A DNA stretch of 44,533 bases from a virus, in IMG/VR virus record IMGVR_UViG_3300034407_002014, positions 1 through 44,533 of that record; one strand, 5' to 3'. The number at the start of each line of letters is the position of its first letter. Position 1 is the stretch's first letter. Below, in pieces: positions 16,017 to 25,600 of this stretch. The position numbers and the translations under genes were made by a program. The notes beneath the pieces are model-generated. The model was not told the origin of the DNA, ran no database searches, and saw only the letters and a program-made list of their open reading frames with translations.

Positions 16017-16962
16017 TCTTGGTGAGAAAGAAATATTTCAGAAATACAATGGTAAATTTCTGGAAGAATCAGATGCACAAGATTTAATCACTGTGACAGA
16101 GGACACAGCAATCATGAAGCCTATTGCATCACTTGATGGTTCTGATGTGCCACTTGCTTATGTGATGTGTGATGCGTTCCCAAATGATAATGTGAGAAAT
16201 GTACTAGCAACTATTGAAGACACAAGCACCATGAGAGCAAATTGTTCTGGACCTATTGATAAGGAAGAGATGGCTGCGAAGGGATTGATAGAGGGTGAGC
16301 ATTATAAACTACGCACACCAAACTCTTATCATGTGAGAACTAAGAATGGTGGTTGGGGGATGATTGCTTATGCTTCAGAAATCCACAGCGTAATGATCGG
16401 TTATAAAAGAGGCAGATTTACTGGTGGCATCGACGCATCTGGTTGGACAAAAAGTAATCCAGAGAAATTTGAGATACTAAAAGAAATTGCAGTTTATAAC
16501 GAAAAAGCATTTGACAAAGCAAATCCTATGGTCTATAATAAACAAAGAAAGTTCGCAGAGAATTTTATTCGACCAGAACATAGGATTGGGATATTTACAA
16601 CGTTGAGTGCAAATCGTTATCATGCTGGACAATCATCGAAGATGTCTGCCCATATCGACTCGGGCGACACTGAATTTGGAATGACCAGCATGTGTGTATT
16701 TCGTCAAGGAGCTTATGAAGGGGCATATCTAGTATTTCCAAGATATGGTATAGGGATAGATGCTCCAGATAATTCAGTGATTATTGCAGATTCAAGAGAG
16801 GTGCATGGTGTGACCCCAATTAGAGGAAACGGAGAACGGTTCAGTTGTGTGGCGTACTGTGACAACCGATTGGCAACGATTGGGGTTGCAGGGAAATCAG
16901 AGAGGAAGATAGGTCGATTTGCAAAGGAAGAAAATGGAAATCTTGAAGCTTTTTTTGAATAA
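15991..16962 (+). CDS. TET/JBP-like 5mC dioxygenase
   Basis: A 323-residue protein. The C-terminal half has a TET/JBP-type 2OG-Fe(II) core: H221-x-D223 in SAHIDSGD, a YLVFPRYGIGID segment (247-257), distal H272 in REVHGVTP and R283 in ERFSCVAY. These match the pattern of phage TET-like enzymes that oxidise 5-methylcytosine to 5-hydroxymethylcytosine. ATG 15991 is supported by GGAG seven bases upstream. The N-terminal 190 residues are unassigned and may position DNA. Co-translation with a C5 methyltransferase and a downstream T4-AGT-like glucosyltransferase strongly supports the call. It could instead act on thymine as JBP does; the methyltransferase partner argues against that. Confidence 0.75.
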   Translation: MKYITAQIDLGEKEIFQKYNGKFLEESDAQDLITVTEDTAIMKPIASLDGSDVPLAYVMCDAFPNDNVRNVLATIEDTSTMRANCSGPIDKEEMAAKGLIEGEHYKLRTPNSYHVRTKNGGWGMIAYASEIHSVMIGYKRGRFTGGIDASGWTKSNPEKFEILKEIAVYNEKAFDKANPMVYNKQRKFAENFIRPEHRIGIFTTLSANRYHAGQSSKMSAHIDSGDTEFGMTSMCVFRQGAYEGAYLVFPRYGIGIDAPDNSVIIADSREVHGVTPIRGNGERFSCVAYCDNRLATIGVAGKSERKIGRFAKEENGNLEAFFE

Positions 16963-16967
16963 AGGCC

Positions 16968-16996
16968 TTGACAGATCATATATCGTGTGGTACAAT
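16968..16996 (+). promoter_or_regulatory. Sigma70-type promoter of helicase/AGT operon
   Basis: TTGACA (16968-16973), 17-base spacer, TACAAT (16991-16996). Transcripts would start at about 17003, followed by GGAGAG (17010-17015) and the ATG at 17023. It separates the methyltransferase/TET transcript from the helicase/glucosyltransferase transcript. Confidence 0.82.
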
Positions 16997-17022
16997 AAAG
17001 ATAACAAATGGAGAGTTTACGA

Positions 17023-18600
17023 ATGAAGTTGGTTGGGAAACAAAAAGCTGCAGTTAGGAAGAAGGCTTGGCAAGAGTCTTTTGCTAAGAGATGTGAAGAG
17101 ATTGAAACTCTGTATAAAGATTCTTTTGAGAAGGCTGTAAAAGCAGGAGTTCTCAACTCAAAGGAAGTTTCAAATCTCATTAAGATCATGGTTGCTCCAA
17201 TGCGGTTTGGAAAGACTAGACTTGCAATCACGCACCATATACCTTTTTTACTAAAGCACACAGACGTTAACTGTGTTGTTTTTACAAGTCCTTTAGGTTC
17301 TATACTCAAACAAAAATTAAGATTAATCGAAGAAGTCGTTAGCGATCTTGTTGGCGTTATATACTGTGATTCTCCAGTAAGAGCAATGGGTCACTTAAAG
17401 AGGGGCAGAAAGGTTGTCCTTACTATGACTAACCAAAATGCTTACGTTATGCAAAAATCAGAGGAATTATATGATTCATTAGATAAAAGCAGAACTGCAT
17501 TTATCGTTGATGAAGCACATACTTGGACTACAGATTGCCCAGAGAATATCGGTAACACTATCGGCGGGGATGGTGGTAACTTTAAGGGTGCTTTGTATGC
17601 GAGACTCAAAGAATTTGCCCCATACACACCTTTTATCTTTGGACTCACTGCCACAACAAATAATCAGCACGACGGTTATGTTCCAGCACTTGGTAACATG
17701 CAATTCATTGTTGTTAATCCAGAATTTGTTGAGGATGGAAAGGTCGTTCGTGATCTAGCTTATCGGTTGGGATGGTTTGATCCTGAGAGAGTTCGTTTTA
17801 TGGATGACTCTCCTCTTTTTGGAAAATCAATACAGGATCATTTCAATGATATGATTGATGTTCAGATGGCTAGAGAAAAACTCGCAGAACAAAAACTTAC
17901 AGTCTTTATTGAAGCAAAGAGAAAGGAGCAAAATAAAGATAATAATGAGTGTCTTGCAGAGGTAAAAAAATTCATAAGAGAGTCTAACTTTGAAGCAGAT
18001 GATGTGAATGAAAATTCACCAGTGACTTTCATGATGAACTCTAATGAAATTGCTTCGTATAACAAGAACGGTGATAAGATCGAAAACGTAACGGAAGAAG
18101 CAGTTTTTGATTATCTTGCTGATCTATCTCACCCATCAAGATTTTTAATCATTGTTGATATGGCAAAGATGGGTGTGGATTTACCAACGACTAAACTCAT
18201 GTTTTCCTTTAGGACTTGGGCGAAGAAAGCAAAGGACTTTAAGAGATTTGGATTCATTATAGAAGCAGCTTTACAAAAGTTTGGTAGACTTTTGACAGGA
18301 AATTCTGGTGTATCTGAAGACGAGTTTTTTGATGAGGAAGGCTTATATCTCGGTGATTTTAGAAACGTTTCAAATTTTCATCCAGAAATGAACATGATGG
18401 ATTATTGGGTCATGGATAATGGCATGAATAGAAACGCCATGGATGTTTTTGGACAAATGTTCGCACCCCCCATGCCGGACATGGAGTCTTATTTAGAAGA
18501 TGATTGTTGTCCCACATGTGGCCAGCCTTGGCCTGAGGGCAACGCAGAGATAGATATGGATATGTCTAAAATTGATAAAGTTCTACTAGCTGCCGAATGA
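17023..18600 (+). CDS. SF2 DEAH helicase with C-terminal zinc motif
   Basis: A 525-residue superfamily 2 helicase/translocase: Walker A-like APMRFGKTRL (first glycine replaced), motif II VDEAHTW, motif III GLTATT, a C-terminal RecA domain with VDMAKMGVDLP and motif VI-like LQKFGRLLTGN. A CCPTCGQPWP segment near the end looks like half a zinc ribbon. It is not an obvious UvsW or gp41; a role in unwinding or moving along modified DNA is inference. ATG 17023 is preferred to 17008 because GGAGAG lies at the proper distance before it. The stop overlaps the glucosyltransferase start by 4 bases. Confidence 0.72.
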   Translation: MKLVGKQKAAVRKKAWQESFAKRCEEIETLYKDSFEKAVKAGVLNSKEVSNLIKIMVAPMRFGKTRLAITHHIPFLLKHTDVNCVVFTSPLGSILKQKLRLIEEVVSDLVGVIYCDSPVRAMGHLKRGRKVVLTMTNQNAYVMQKSEELYDSLDKSRTAFIVDEAHTWTTDCPENIGNTIGGDGGNFKGALYARLKEFAPYTPFIFGLTATTNNQHDGYVPALGNMQFIVVNPEFVEDGKVVRDLAYRLGWFDPERVRFMDDSPLFGKSIQDHFNDMIDVQMAREKLAEQKLTVFIEAKRKEQNKDNNECLAEVKKFIRESNFEADDVNENSPVTFMMNSNEIASYNKNGDKIENVTEEAVFDYLADLSHPSRFLIIVDMAKMGVDLPTTKLMFSFRTWAKKAKDFKRFGFIIEAALQKFGRLLTGNSGVSEDEFFDEEGLYLGDFRNVSNFHPEMNMMDYWVMDNGMNRNAMDVFGQMFAPPMPDMESYLEDDCCPTCGQPWPEGNAEIDMDMSKIDKVLLAAE

Positions 18601-19769
18601 AAATCTCTATAGTATTAGGTAGAGGTATTGAAGGATGCGGTGTGACCAAAAATTCTGTCGAGTGGGAAACTTGGCTAGAAGATAATGGTCACACTGTAGC
18701 CGTCTATGCATCTAAAGATAAAAAATGGTCGAGAGACAGCGCTCATAATATTAAGAATCTAGTTCATGTTCGATTTGATAATGATGATTTCGATCAAGTT
18801 TATGAGGGGTGCAAGTCCTCTGACATAATTATCTTTAGCTCTCTGCCGTCCACAAACCACAGTCAGAAGTGCGTCAATAACTTCTCTAAATTATTTGATT
18901 TAGATGTTAAGAAAGTATCTTTTCAGCACGATCACAATAAGTCAAGCTTGAGGAGAAACAACCAAAAACTTCTCATGGACAGTATCGAAAAGGTTGATAT
19001 GATCTTTGCACACTCCACAATGAGTGATTTTGCAGATATGGTCAAGACTCCAAATCTATTTGATATGAGAGAAAGAGAGATACATTTACGTCAGCCTGCA
19101 ATAAACTTTGAAGAGCATAAGAAATATCGAAAGTCAGTAGACCAGCAAGACTCTAAGCATCACAAATGGGTAGGAAGAACTGCTCGGTGGAAAGGGTATG
19201 ACTTGATGTTTAGCTGGCATAATTGTCTGAAAGATATTGGCCACCTAACTACATTTGAAGGAATTGAAAAGAGTCCAGTATTCATAGAGTTTAAAAGGGA
19301 TTTTGAGTTTTACGATTGCTTAGGTCTAAATCCAGATGAAGTAGACTTGCAAGATAGATACGGTGAAAAGGCCACTGTTTTCTCTCAATATATAAATGAG
19401 GAAATGCTAGAAAGAATGTCACGATGTGGTTTTGGATATCAGCTCAGTATCTTAGATGAAAAGTTCCTAGAGAAATCTTTAGAATTCACTCATTTGGAAA
19501 TTGTTGCAGTTGGAGCAATACCCGTCTTCAGAAAGGAATACGGCGACATTTGTATTCATCGGTATTATGATAAACCTTTAACAGAGTTAGATAGTGGAAC
19601 AATATGGCTTTCTCATGACAACATGGAAGAGTGTAGAGGTTTAGTGCAAGAGCTGTCTGTGAATGAAGACCTGAGAGATGAGTATAGAAATAAATCATAT
19701 GAAGTATATTCTTATTATGATAGCAAATATATTATTCAAGAAATGTTTGATAAAATAGTGGAATTTTAA
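18597..19769 (+). CDS. agt: DNA alpha-glucosyltransferase, T4 AGT homologue
   Basis: A 390-residue GT-B glycosyltransferase close to T4 alpha-glucosyltransferase, which transfers glucose from UDP-glucose to 5-hydroxymethylcytosine in DNA. Shared segments include the N-terminal RGIEGCGVTK (T4 RGLEGCGVTK), FQHDHNKSSLRR (T4 YQHDHSVLSLRR), WVGRTARWKG (T4 WIGRTTTWKG), FGYQLS (same in T4) and SLEFTHLE...GAIPVF (T4 SLEYTHLE...GTIPVF). Length is close to T4 AGT (400). No dCMP hydroxymethylase (gp42) is in the window; 5hmC would instead come from the C5 methyltransferase and TET-like enzyme upstream. It overlaps the helicase stop (ATGA) and is followed by a 2OG oxygenase. Confidence 0.93.
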   Translation: MKISIVLGRGIEGCGVTKNSVEWETWLEDNGHTVAVYASKDKKWSRDSAHNIKNLVHVRFDNDDFDQVYEGCKSSDIIIFSSLPSTNHSQKCVNNFSKLFDLDVKKVSFQHDHNKSSLRRNNQKLLMDSIEKVDMIFAHSTMSDFADMVKTPNLFDMREREIHLRQPAINFEEHKKYRKSVDQQDSKHHKWVGRTARWKGYDLMFSWHNCLKDIGHLTTFEGIEKSPVFIEFKRDFEFYDCLGLNPDEVDLQDRYGEKATVFSQYINEEMLERMSRCGFGYQLSILDEKFLEKSLEFTHLEIVAVGAIPVFRKEYGDICIHRYYDKPLTELDSGTIWLSHDNMEECRGLVQELSVNEDLRDEYRNKSYEVYSYYDSKYIIQEMFDKIVEF

Positions 19770-19770
19770 A

Positions 19771-20316
19771 ATGGATAACTTGATTAAAATATATGATGAT
19801 GCTGTTCCATCAAATTTTTGTGATTCTCTTGTTGAAAAATTTGAGAAGAGCTCAGATCAGTGGGATGTGCAATCAAACACAAATTATGATTTTACCCAGA
19901 TAGACATGGGTAAACATATGAAAGATTGGGGCGCAGATTTTGGAGAATTATTGAATCACCTTTTTGCTTGCGTTGGAAAATACAAGGAAGATATTAAACC
20001 TTCCTGGCCAGACAAACATGGGTTTGAATCTCCCAGAATAAAACGTTATATGCCAAATGATACTGATGAGTTTAGAAACCATGTGGATGTTAACACAAAT
20101 AAAAATTGTGTTCGGTTTCTGGTGTTCTTTTTATATCTGGTGGACAATGAAGCTGGTCAAACAGTGATAAATCCAATTGGTGGTGATCAGGTAATATCTC
20201 CATGCAAAAAAGGGAGTGTATTGTGTTTCCCCCCTATGTGGACGCACCCACATGCTGGTCTAAAACCTGTGCGTGACCCAAAATATATTGTAGGGAGTTA
20301 TTTACATTATGCATGA
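19771..20316 (+). CDS. 2OG-Fe(II) oxygenase, P4H-like
   Basis: A 181-residue dioxygenase of the prolyl-4-hydroxylase type: H-x-D in FRNHVDVN, strand FLVFFLYL, a GSVLCFPPMWTHPHAG segment with the distal histidine, and a C-terminal KYIVGSYLHY strand; the 2OG-binding basic residue is likely the lysine or arginine in VRDPKYIV. It sits one base after the glucosyltransferase and overlaps the next methyltransferase. Location in the DNA-modification operon makes further oxidation of the modified base or sugar possible, but this is inference. Confidence 0.72.
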   Translation: MDNLIKIYDDAVPSNFCDSLVEKFEKSSDQWDVQSNTNYDFTQIDMGKHMKDWGADFGELLNHLFACVGKYKEDIKPSWPDKHGFESPRIKRYMPNDTDEFRNHVDVNTNKNCVRFLVFFLYLVDNEAGQTVINPIGGDQVISPCKKGSVLCFPPMWTHPHAGLKPVRDPKYIVGSYLHYA

Positions 20317-20998
20317 ACGTAACGTGAAAGTGAGCGGTGTCGAACTTCCAATTGAAGAGCTGCACATGTCATTTATAGTCAACAAACTTAGAACTGAATA
20401 TGGTTTCTTAGAGTCATCCAAAAACGGTGTCCCTATGACTGGCACTGGACAAGTCATACCGTTGTACACATACCCTTGTATGGAATGGATTAGTAGTATT
20501 GATTTCACGGGTGCGAATGTTTTTGAGTTTGGTGTAGGATTTAGTTCTATATTTTGGGCAGAGATCAAGAAGGCAAATGTTTACGGTGCTGAACCAAATG
20601 AGGAATGGTATGAAAAAGTAAACGATAATGATAACGTTACAATATACTTCGAGCCTGATCCAAAGAAATTTGTCGAGACTATTCATAGACCCAACTTGAA
20701 ATTTGACGTTGTTGTTATTGATGGTCTTGCTAGATACGATTGTGTTCCAGAGGCAATTGAGTGTGTTGCAGATGACGGTATGATCATTCTAGATAATTCA
20801 GACTGGCATCAATTTACAAAAGAGAGACTAGATGAGACTGATATGATACCAATTCATTTTCATGGGTTTAAACCTATCCATGTTGATTCAGAAACTACAT
20901 CGTGCTATCTAAAAAGAAACTTCAGTAGAACACCAAAATCAATCATTCCTATGGGTGGAACAGAAAGATCAAGATCAAAGGTTGACAAACCACTGTAG
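20309..20998 (+). CDS. SAM-dependent methyltransferase (class I)
   Basis: A 229-residue protein with a Rossmann methyltransferase core: motif I VFEFGVGFSS, an acidic loop VYGAEPNEEW, motif IV-like FDVVVIDGLARYD and MIILDNSDW. A small-molecule or sugar O-methyltransferase is more likely than a DNA base methyltransferase because NPPY or PC motifs are absent. It overlaps the upstream oxygenase by 8 bases and ends the glucosyltransferase operon. It could methylate a sugar or base decoration; function not shown. Confidence 0.62.
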   Translation: MHERNVKVSGVELPIEELHMSFIVNKLRTEYGFLESSKNGVPMTGTGQVIPLYTYPCMEWISSIDFTGANVFEFGVGFSSIFWAEIKKANVYGAEPNEEWYEKVNDNDNVTIYFEPDPKKFVETIHRPNLKFDVVVIDGLARYDCVPEAIECVADDGMIILDNSDWHQFTKERLDETDMIPIHFHGFKPIHVDSETTSCYLKRNFSRTPKSIIPMGGTERSRSKVDKPL

Positions 20999-21009
20999 AT
21001 ACTCTATCG

Positions 21010-21017
21010 TATAAATA
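21010..21017 (+). promoter_or_regulatory. T4-type late promoter (TATAAATA)
   Basis: Exact T4 late consensus TATAAATA, 30 bases before the first internal-head-protein gene. A TTGACA (20982-20987) with 17-base spacing to a poor -10 (TATCGT, 21005-21010) overlaps it, so early transcription is also conceivable. Confidence 0.8.
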
Positions 21018-21047
21018 GTTAAAATATTTGTACAGATGGAGTTATTG

Positions 21048-22271
21048 ATGAGTTTGCAACCACATGTTAGACAGTTAAAGCCGAGAAACGAATCTACTGT
21101 AAATCATGTAGAAAAAGTTCAAAAACTATATGAAGGTTCTACTGAAGCTGCAAAAGAAATGGAATATGTTCTTGTTCACGCAGCTGGCGGTAAACAAGAA
21201 TCTGAATATAAAAATCTTAAAAAATATACAGATAAACTTGGTTTTGATGAACCATTAGATGTAGGTAAAAAAATCATAGATGGTATTGGTCTAACTGGTA
21301 AAGGTGGTTATATGGCCGCATCAGGGAAAATAACTTCTAAAAAATGGTCTGATGGAACACCGCAATGGACAGGCACTAATGTAACTCCAAAAACTGATAT
21401 AGTTCTTGGTGATAAAAAAGTATCTCTCAAAAAAGGCAGTTCACAACTCATGTCAGGTGGCCCTGCTGAATCTATGTCAACTTTTAGGGCAGCAGTAGAA
21501 AATACATCTAGTTTTGATCTTACTAATCTTGCAAAAGAAGTTGAAGATGGAATTAGAAATTTATTGCCATCTACAGTTGGTGAGTTTATGGGTGGTGCAG
21601 ATTTACAAAAAACTGGTGGTACAGTTTATAAAAATACTAGACAGAAAAAAGGTAAACTTGGAGATGTTGCTCCTGGCACTTTTGATAAAGATAAAGTTCT
21701 TTCAGCAGCGGATAAACATAACCAACAATTAAAAAAGAAGTTTGCCCAGCTATTTGCAGAAAATATAGAGTTTAAGAAAAACTTTGTTTATGAGGCAATG
21801 ACAGGAGCTGTAAAGTTTGATAGGGGCCCTGCTGCAGCTGATTGGTTTTTAGTTGTAGATTTTGATGGAAGTCACGAAATGAATGTGGTGAAATCTGCTG
21901 ACGATCCATATGTTAGTAAGGTGCTTTCAAAGGTTAAACCAGATGTTAAATTCAAATCTACTGCTGTCAAAAAGAAAATAGATGGAAAAGATACTAAGAC
22001 TGGCCACTATAGATTTTGGTCTGTTGTTGGACTAGGTTATAAAGCAGCGGTCAAAAATCTAAACAACGCTTATGAAGATTACGAGAATGGAGAGTTGTTA
22101 CAAGAGGGATTTTTTGATAAAGTTAAAAAAATATACAAAAGATTTCAACAATTCTTGAGTCGAGTTTTTATGAAGATGAAAGCATTTATAACTGCTTCAG
22201 TTAATAATATGGCAGAGTTTTTAGGTGTTGAACCAGAAGTAAATTTTAATAACAACATAAGTTGGAAGTAA
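21048..22271 (+). CDS. Hypothetical virion/internal protein, 407 aa
   Basis: Protein of unknown function found at the head of a late operon. It is lysine-rich with glycine-rich stretches. The C-terminal part contains LLQEGFFDKVKK, an L-x-E followed by G as in T4 prohead protease sites, then a basic helical tail with many phenylalanines. It may be a core or ejected protein. ATG 21048 is chosen because GGAG (21038-21041) precedes it by six bases; ATG 21036 would lack a site. No enzyme motif seen. Confidence 0.6.
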   Translation: MSLQPHVRQLKPRNESTVNHVEKVQKLYEGSTEAAKEMEYVLVHAAGGKQESEYKNLKKYTDKLGFDEPLDVGKKIIDGIGLTGKGGYMAASGKITSKKWSDGTPQWTGTNVTPKTDIVLGDKKVSLKKGSSQLMSGGPAESMSTFRAAVENTSSFDLTNLAKEVEDGIRNLLPSTVGEFMGGADLQKTGGTVYKNTRQKKGKLGDVAPGTFDKDKVLSAADKHNQQLKKKFAQLFAENIEFKKNFVYEAMTGAVKFDRGPAAADWFLVVDFDGSHEMNVVKSADDPYVSKVLSKVKPDVKFKSTAVKKKIDGKDTKTGHYRFWSVVGLGYKAAVKNLNNAYEDYENGELLQEGFFDKVKKIYKRFQQFLSRVFMKMKAFITASVNNMAEFLGVEPEVNFNNNISWK

Positions 22272-22272
22272 A

Positions 22273-22659
22273 ATGAAAAACTTTATAGAACTATACGAGG
22301 GGATAAAAAAGGTTGACGTTGTGCAACGTAAGAAGATGGCTCGTCGTATGGCAAAGATGGCAAAGTCCTCTGCCTTCCAGACAAAGAAGGCAAAGGCAAT
22401 GTTGAAAATGCGTTCGCCTGAAAAACTTAAAGCAGCTGCTCGTAAAGCAGTCATCAAACAGTTTAGATATAAGATGTTCCCAAACTATGATCAAATACCA
22501 CTTGCTCAAAGACCAAAGGCAGATGAGAAGGTAAATCAAAAGTTTGGTAAGAAGATAGACAAACTAACAAATAAGATGGTCCAGCAGTTGAAGAAAAAAG
22601 AACTCGAAAGAGTCAAACAAGCGAGAGCTGCTGCATCAGGGAAGATGGACGATGCGTAG
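22273..22659 (+). CDS. Basic internal head protein candidate, 128 aa
   Basis: Very lysine- and arginine-rich protein, probably DNA-associated. Its N-terminus MKNFIELYEG has the L-x-E-G form of a T4 prohead-protease site behind a short start like the capsid-targeting sequence of T4 internal proteins. After cleavage it would be a polybasic polypeptide of about 119 residues. Similar proteins occur in marine T4-like phages without an assigned function. It overlaps the next gene by 8 bases. Confidence 0.6.
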   Translation: MKNFIELYEGIKKVDVVQRKKMARRMAKMAKSSAFQTKKAKAMLKMRSPEKLKAAARKAVIKQFRYKMFPNYDQIPLAQRPKADEKVNQKFGKKIDKLTNKMVQQLKKKELERVKQARAAASGKMDDA

Positions 22660-25600
22660 TTTTAGAGAAATATTAGAGGCTAAAGGGGATACAGCTGTCT
22701 TCACATTTGGACGCTTTAATCCCCCTACAACTGGTCACGAAAAACTTATTGATGCATTGGCAAGAGAGAGTAAGAAAGTCTCTGGTTCTAAGATGTATGT
22801 GTTTGCTTCTCATAGTCAAGACCCAAAGAAAAATCCTCTGCCGTATCCCAAAAAGATTGCGTATATGAAGAAGATGTTTCCAAAGTATAAGTCAAACATC
22901 ACTACCGCAAAACAGAGAAACGTGTTTGAAGTTGCAACATTTTTACATGACAAGGGTCATCGTTCGGTTGTGATGGTTGTTGGCTCAGATCGGGTTGATG
23001 AGTTTGATAGACTTTTAAATGAATATAACGGTGTCCAAGGACGACACGGTTACTACGGATTTGATAGCATAGAGGTTGTTTCTGCTGGAGAACGTGATCC
23101 AGATGCTGAGGGTGTAGAGGGAATGTCTGCATCCAAGATGAGAGCTGCTGCAGCAGAGGGAGAGTTTGACCAGTTTAAACAAGGTCTGCCAAGTGGTTTC
23201 AAAGAGGCCAAGAAGTTATTTAGAGATGTTCTTGCGGGTATGGGTATTCGTGAAGAGCGTGACATGGGAAAGATGACGGATTACGAAGAGTTGCGTGATG
23301 CATACTTGACAAATAAGATTTGGAGAATAGATGATTTAGTGGAGGCTAACGGTGTAGAGGGGAGAATTGTAAGGAGAGGGACAAACTATATTTCATACAT
23401 GGACGGTAGTGGTAAAGTTCATAAAGCATGGTTACAGGATATCGCATTAAATGAGCGAAATTATAGAAAAGAGTATGACAACTACCACTCTCGTCCAGAA
23501 CAAATTGAGAAACGATCCTCTCGTAATAAAGCTCGTAGAGCAATGGGTGATAATGCAGTAAAGGGTATGGATGTTGGTCATAAAGACAACAACCCACTGA
23601 ACAATGACCCTGATAATTTACGCAATGAAGACCCGTCTACAAATCGTAGAGAGCCACGATTGCGTGAGAAACGTGATGCTGGATATCCAGATGACTCTGA
23701 AAAGATTGGTAAGAAGCACTATATCATCTATAAAGATCGTAGAGATTGGTATGGGTTTGAAGTAGACAAGGATGGCAACCAGCTTGGAGATGCTATATTT
23801 GATCCCAGAAAGGGTGAATTAAAGAAAATGATTCTAAGGTTCCAAGAGGAAGTTGAACTTGATGAAATGGCTTGGTTTAAGAAACTTAGGTCAAAAATTG
23901 ATCGAATGACGCATCCTAAAGCTTACGATAAATTGATCAAACGATATGTTCAAGATGTGGGTGATAAAGCCGGTACACAAGTTAGAGATACTGGTAGCAT
24001 TAAAGTAAATAGCCCGTCCGCCATTGCGGCAGATATTGCAAATGAAGTTAATATCAACCCAAGAGAGTTTATAGAGTATATCAACAAACTGGTCAAAAAA
24101 GGTGTTCTTCCAAAAGAGTTGAAAGCACAGGTGCAAAAAGAAATGGTAACATTTAAAGAATTAGTGACTCAGATCAATGAAGTAAAACAGGACGCTGATA
24201 TAAAGAAACGTCCCGGCACACAACCCGCCAAGTATTATGCAAAGGACACTGAAGGCGATGCAATGGCAAAGTCCACTAAGCAAGCTCGGGCAAGACACTT
24301 TGCAAAGAAAAAGACAGGTCCAGCACCCGGCGATGCATCTGCAACAACCAAACCGTCGAAGCATACTAAAAAGTTTAAGCAGATGTATGGTGAAGAAAAG
24401 ATGGAGTGTCCACCAGCCACAAAAGATGTTGCGTTGAATACAAAGAATAGAAATGCCACAAGAGACAATCATATGTATGGTCCACTGAATGTGAAAGAGC
24501 CTGGTGATTACTGGGAGAAGCTTGCAGATAGATGGGACACAACGGTTGAAGCCGCTAAAAAGTCTAAGTGTGGTAACTGCGTTGCATTTGATATCTCACC
24601 AAGGATGGAAGAATGTATGCCGGGTTCTGTGAGTGATGAGTCTGGTAGGTTGGGATATTGTTGGATGCACCATTTCAAATGTCACTCTGCAAGAAGTTGT
24701 GATACTTGGGCCACAGGTGGACCAATAAGAGAAGACAAGAAGTCCTATGAATGGCAAAAGAAAGCATTTGGTAAAAGTGAAAAACTTGGTAAGAACGCAG
24801 ATATGGGTGATTATATTGACGACTTTGAAAAATCAGACGCACCACAGTTCAAGGGTAAATCTAAAGAGAAACGTAAGGACATGGCTATCGCTGCATATCT
24901 ATCCAAAAATGAATCTCTTTTGGACAAGGTAAACACAATTTTGAGTGAAGATGGCCATGCTGATGTTGTGTCAATGAAAAATAAAATAGAGATTGCTCAA
25001 AAGGCATTGGCAAAAATGCAAGTCGAATTAAGTAAATTAGGTGATGAGGATAGCCTTCCCACATGGTGGACAAATAAGGTTGCGACAGCTGTGAGTAGAA
25101 TAGATGACATGTCTGACTACCTTGATACTCAAGTAGAGGGGTATCAACTTGACGAGAAGATTGCAGCACTTGTTAAGAAGGCCGAGAAAAGTGGTATGCC
25201 ATATTCAATTCTAAAGAAAGTCTATGATCGTGGTATGGCTGCGTATAAGACAGGACACAGACCAGGCGCAACACCGCAACAGTGGGCACTTGCGAGGGTT
25301 AACTCGTTCACCACAAAGAGTTCGGGAACTTGGGGTAAAGCAGATAAAGACCTTGCGAAACAAGTTCGTGGTGAGGGTTTAGAAGAAGATGGGCCGTGTT
25401 GGGACACACACAAACAGGTTGGAATGAAGAAAAAAGGCGGCAAAATGGTTCCAAACTGTGTGCCGAAGAATGAGGACGCAGAATTGAATGAGTGGGGTGA
25501 GGTTACAGAGAAGGCTGAATATAATGGAAGACCTGTAGACCTAAATAATCCTACAAAGGGAGACGTAAAAAAATATAAGGTTTACGTCAAAAATGAAAAG

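Noticed and set aside
17023-18600. Helicase as T4 UvsW or gp41
   Set aside because: Motifs are SF2 with DEAH, unlike gp41, and the N- and C-terminal domains do not show the UvsW pattern; kept as an unnamed SF2 helicase.
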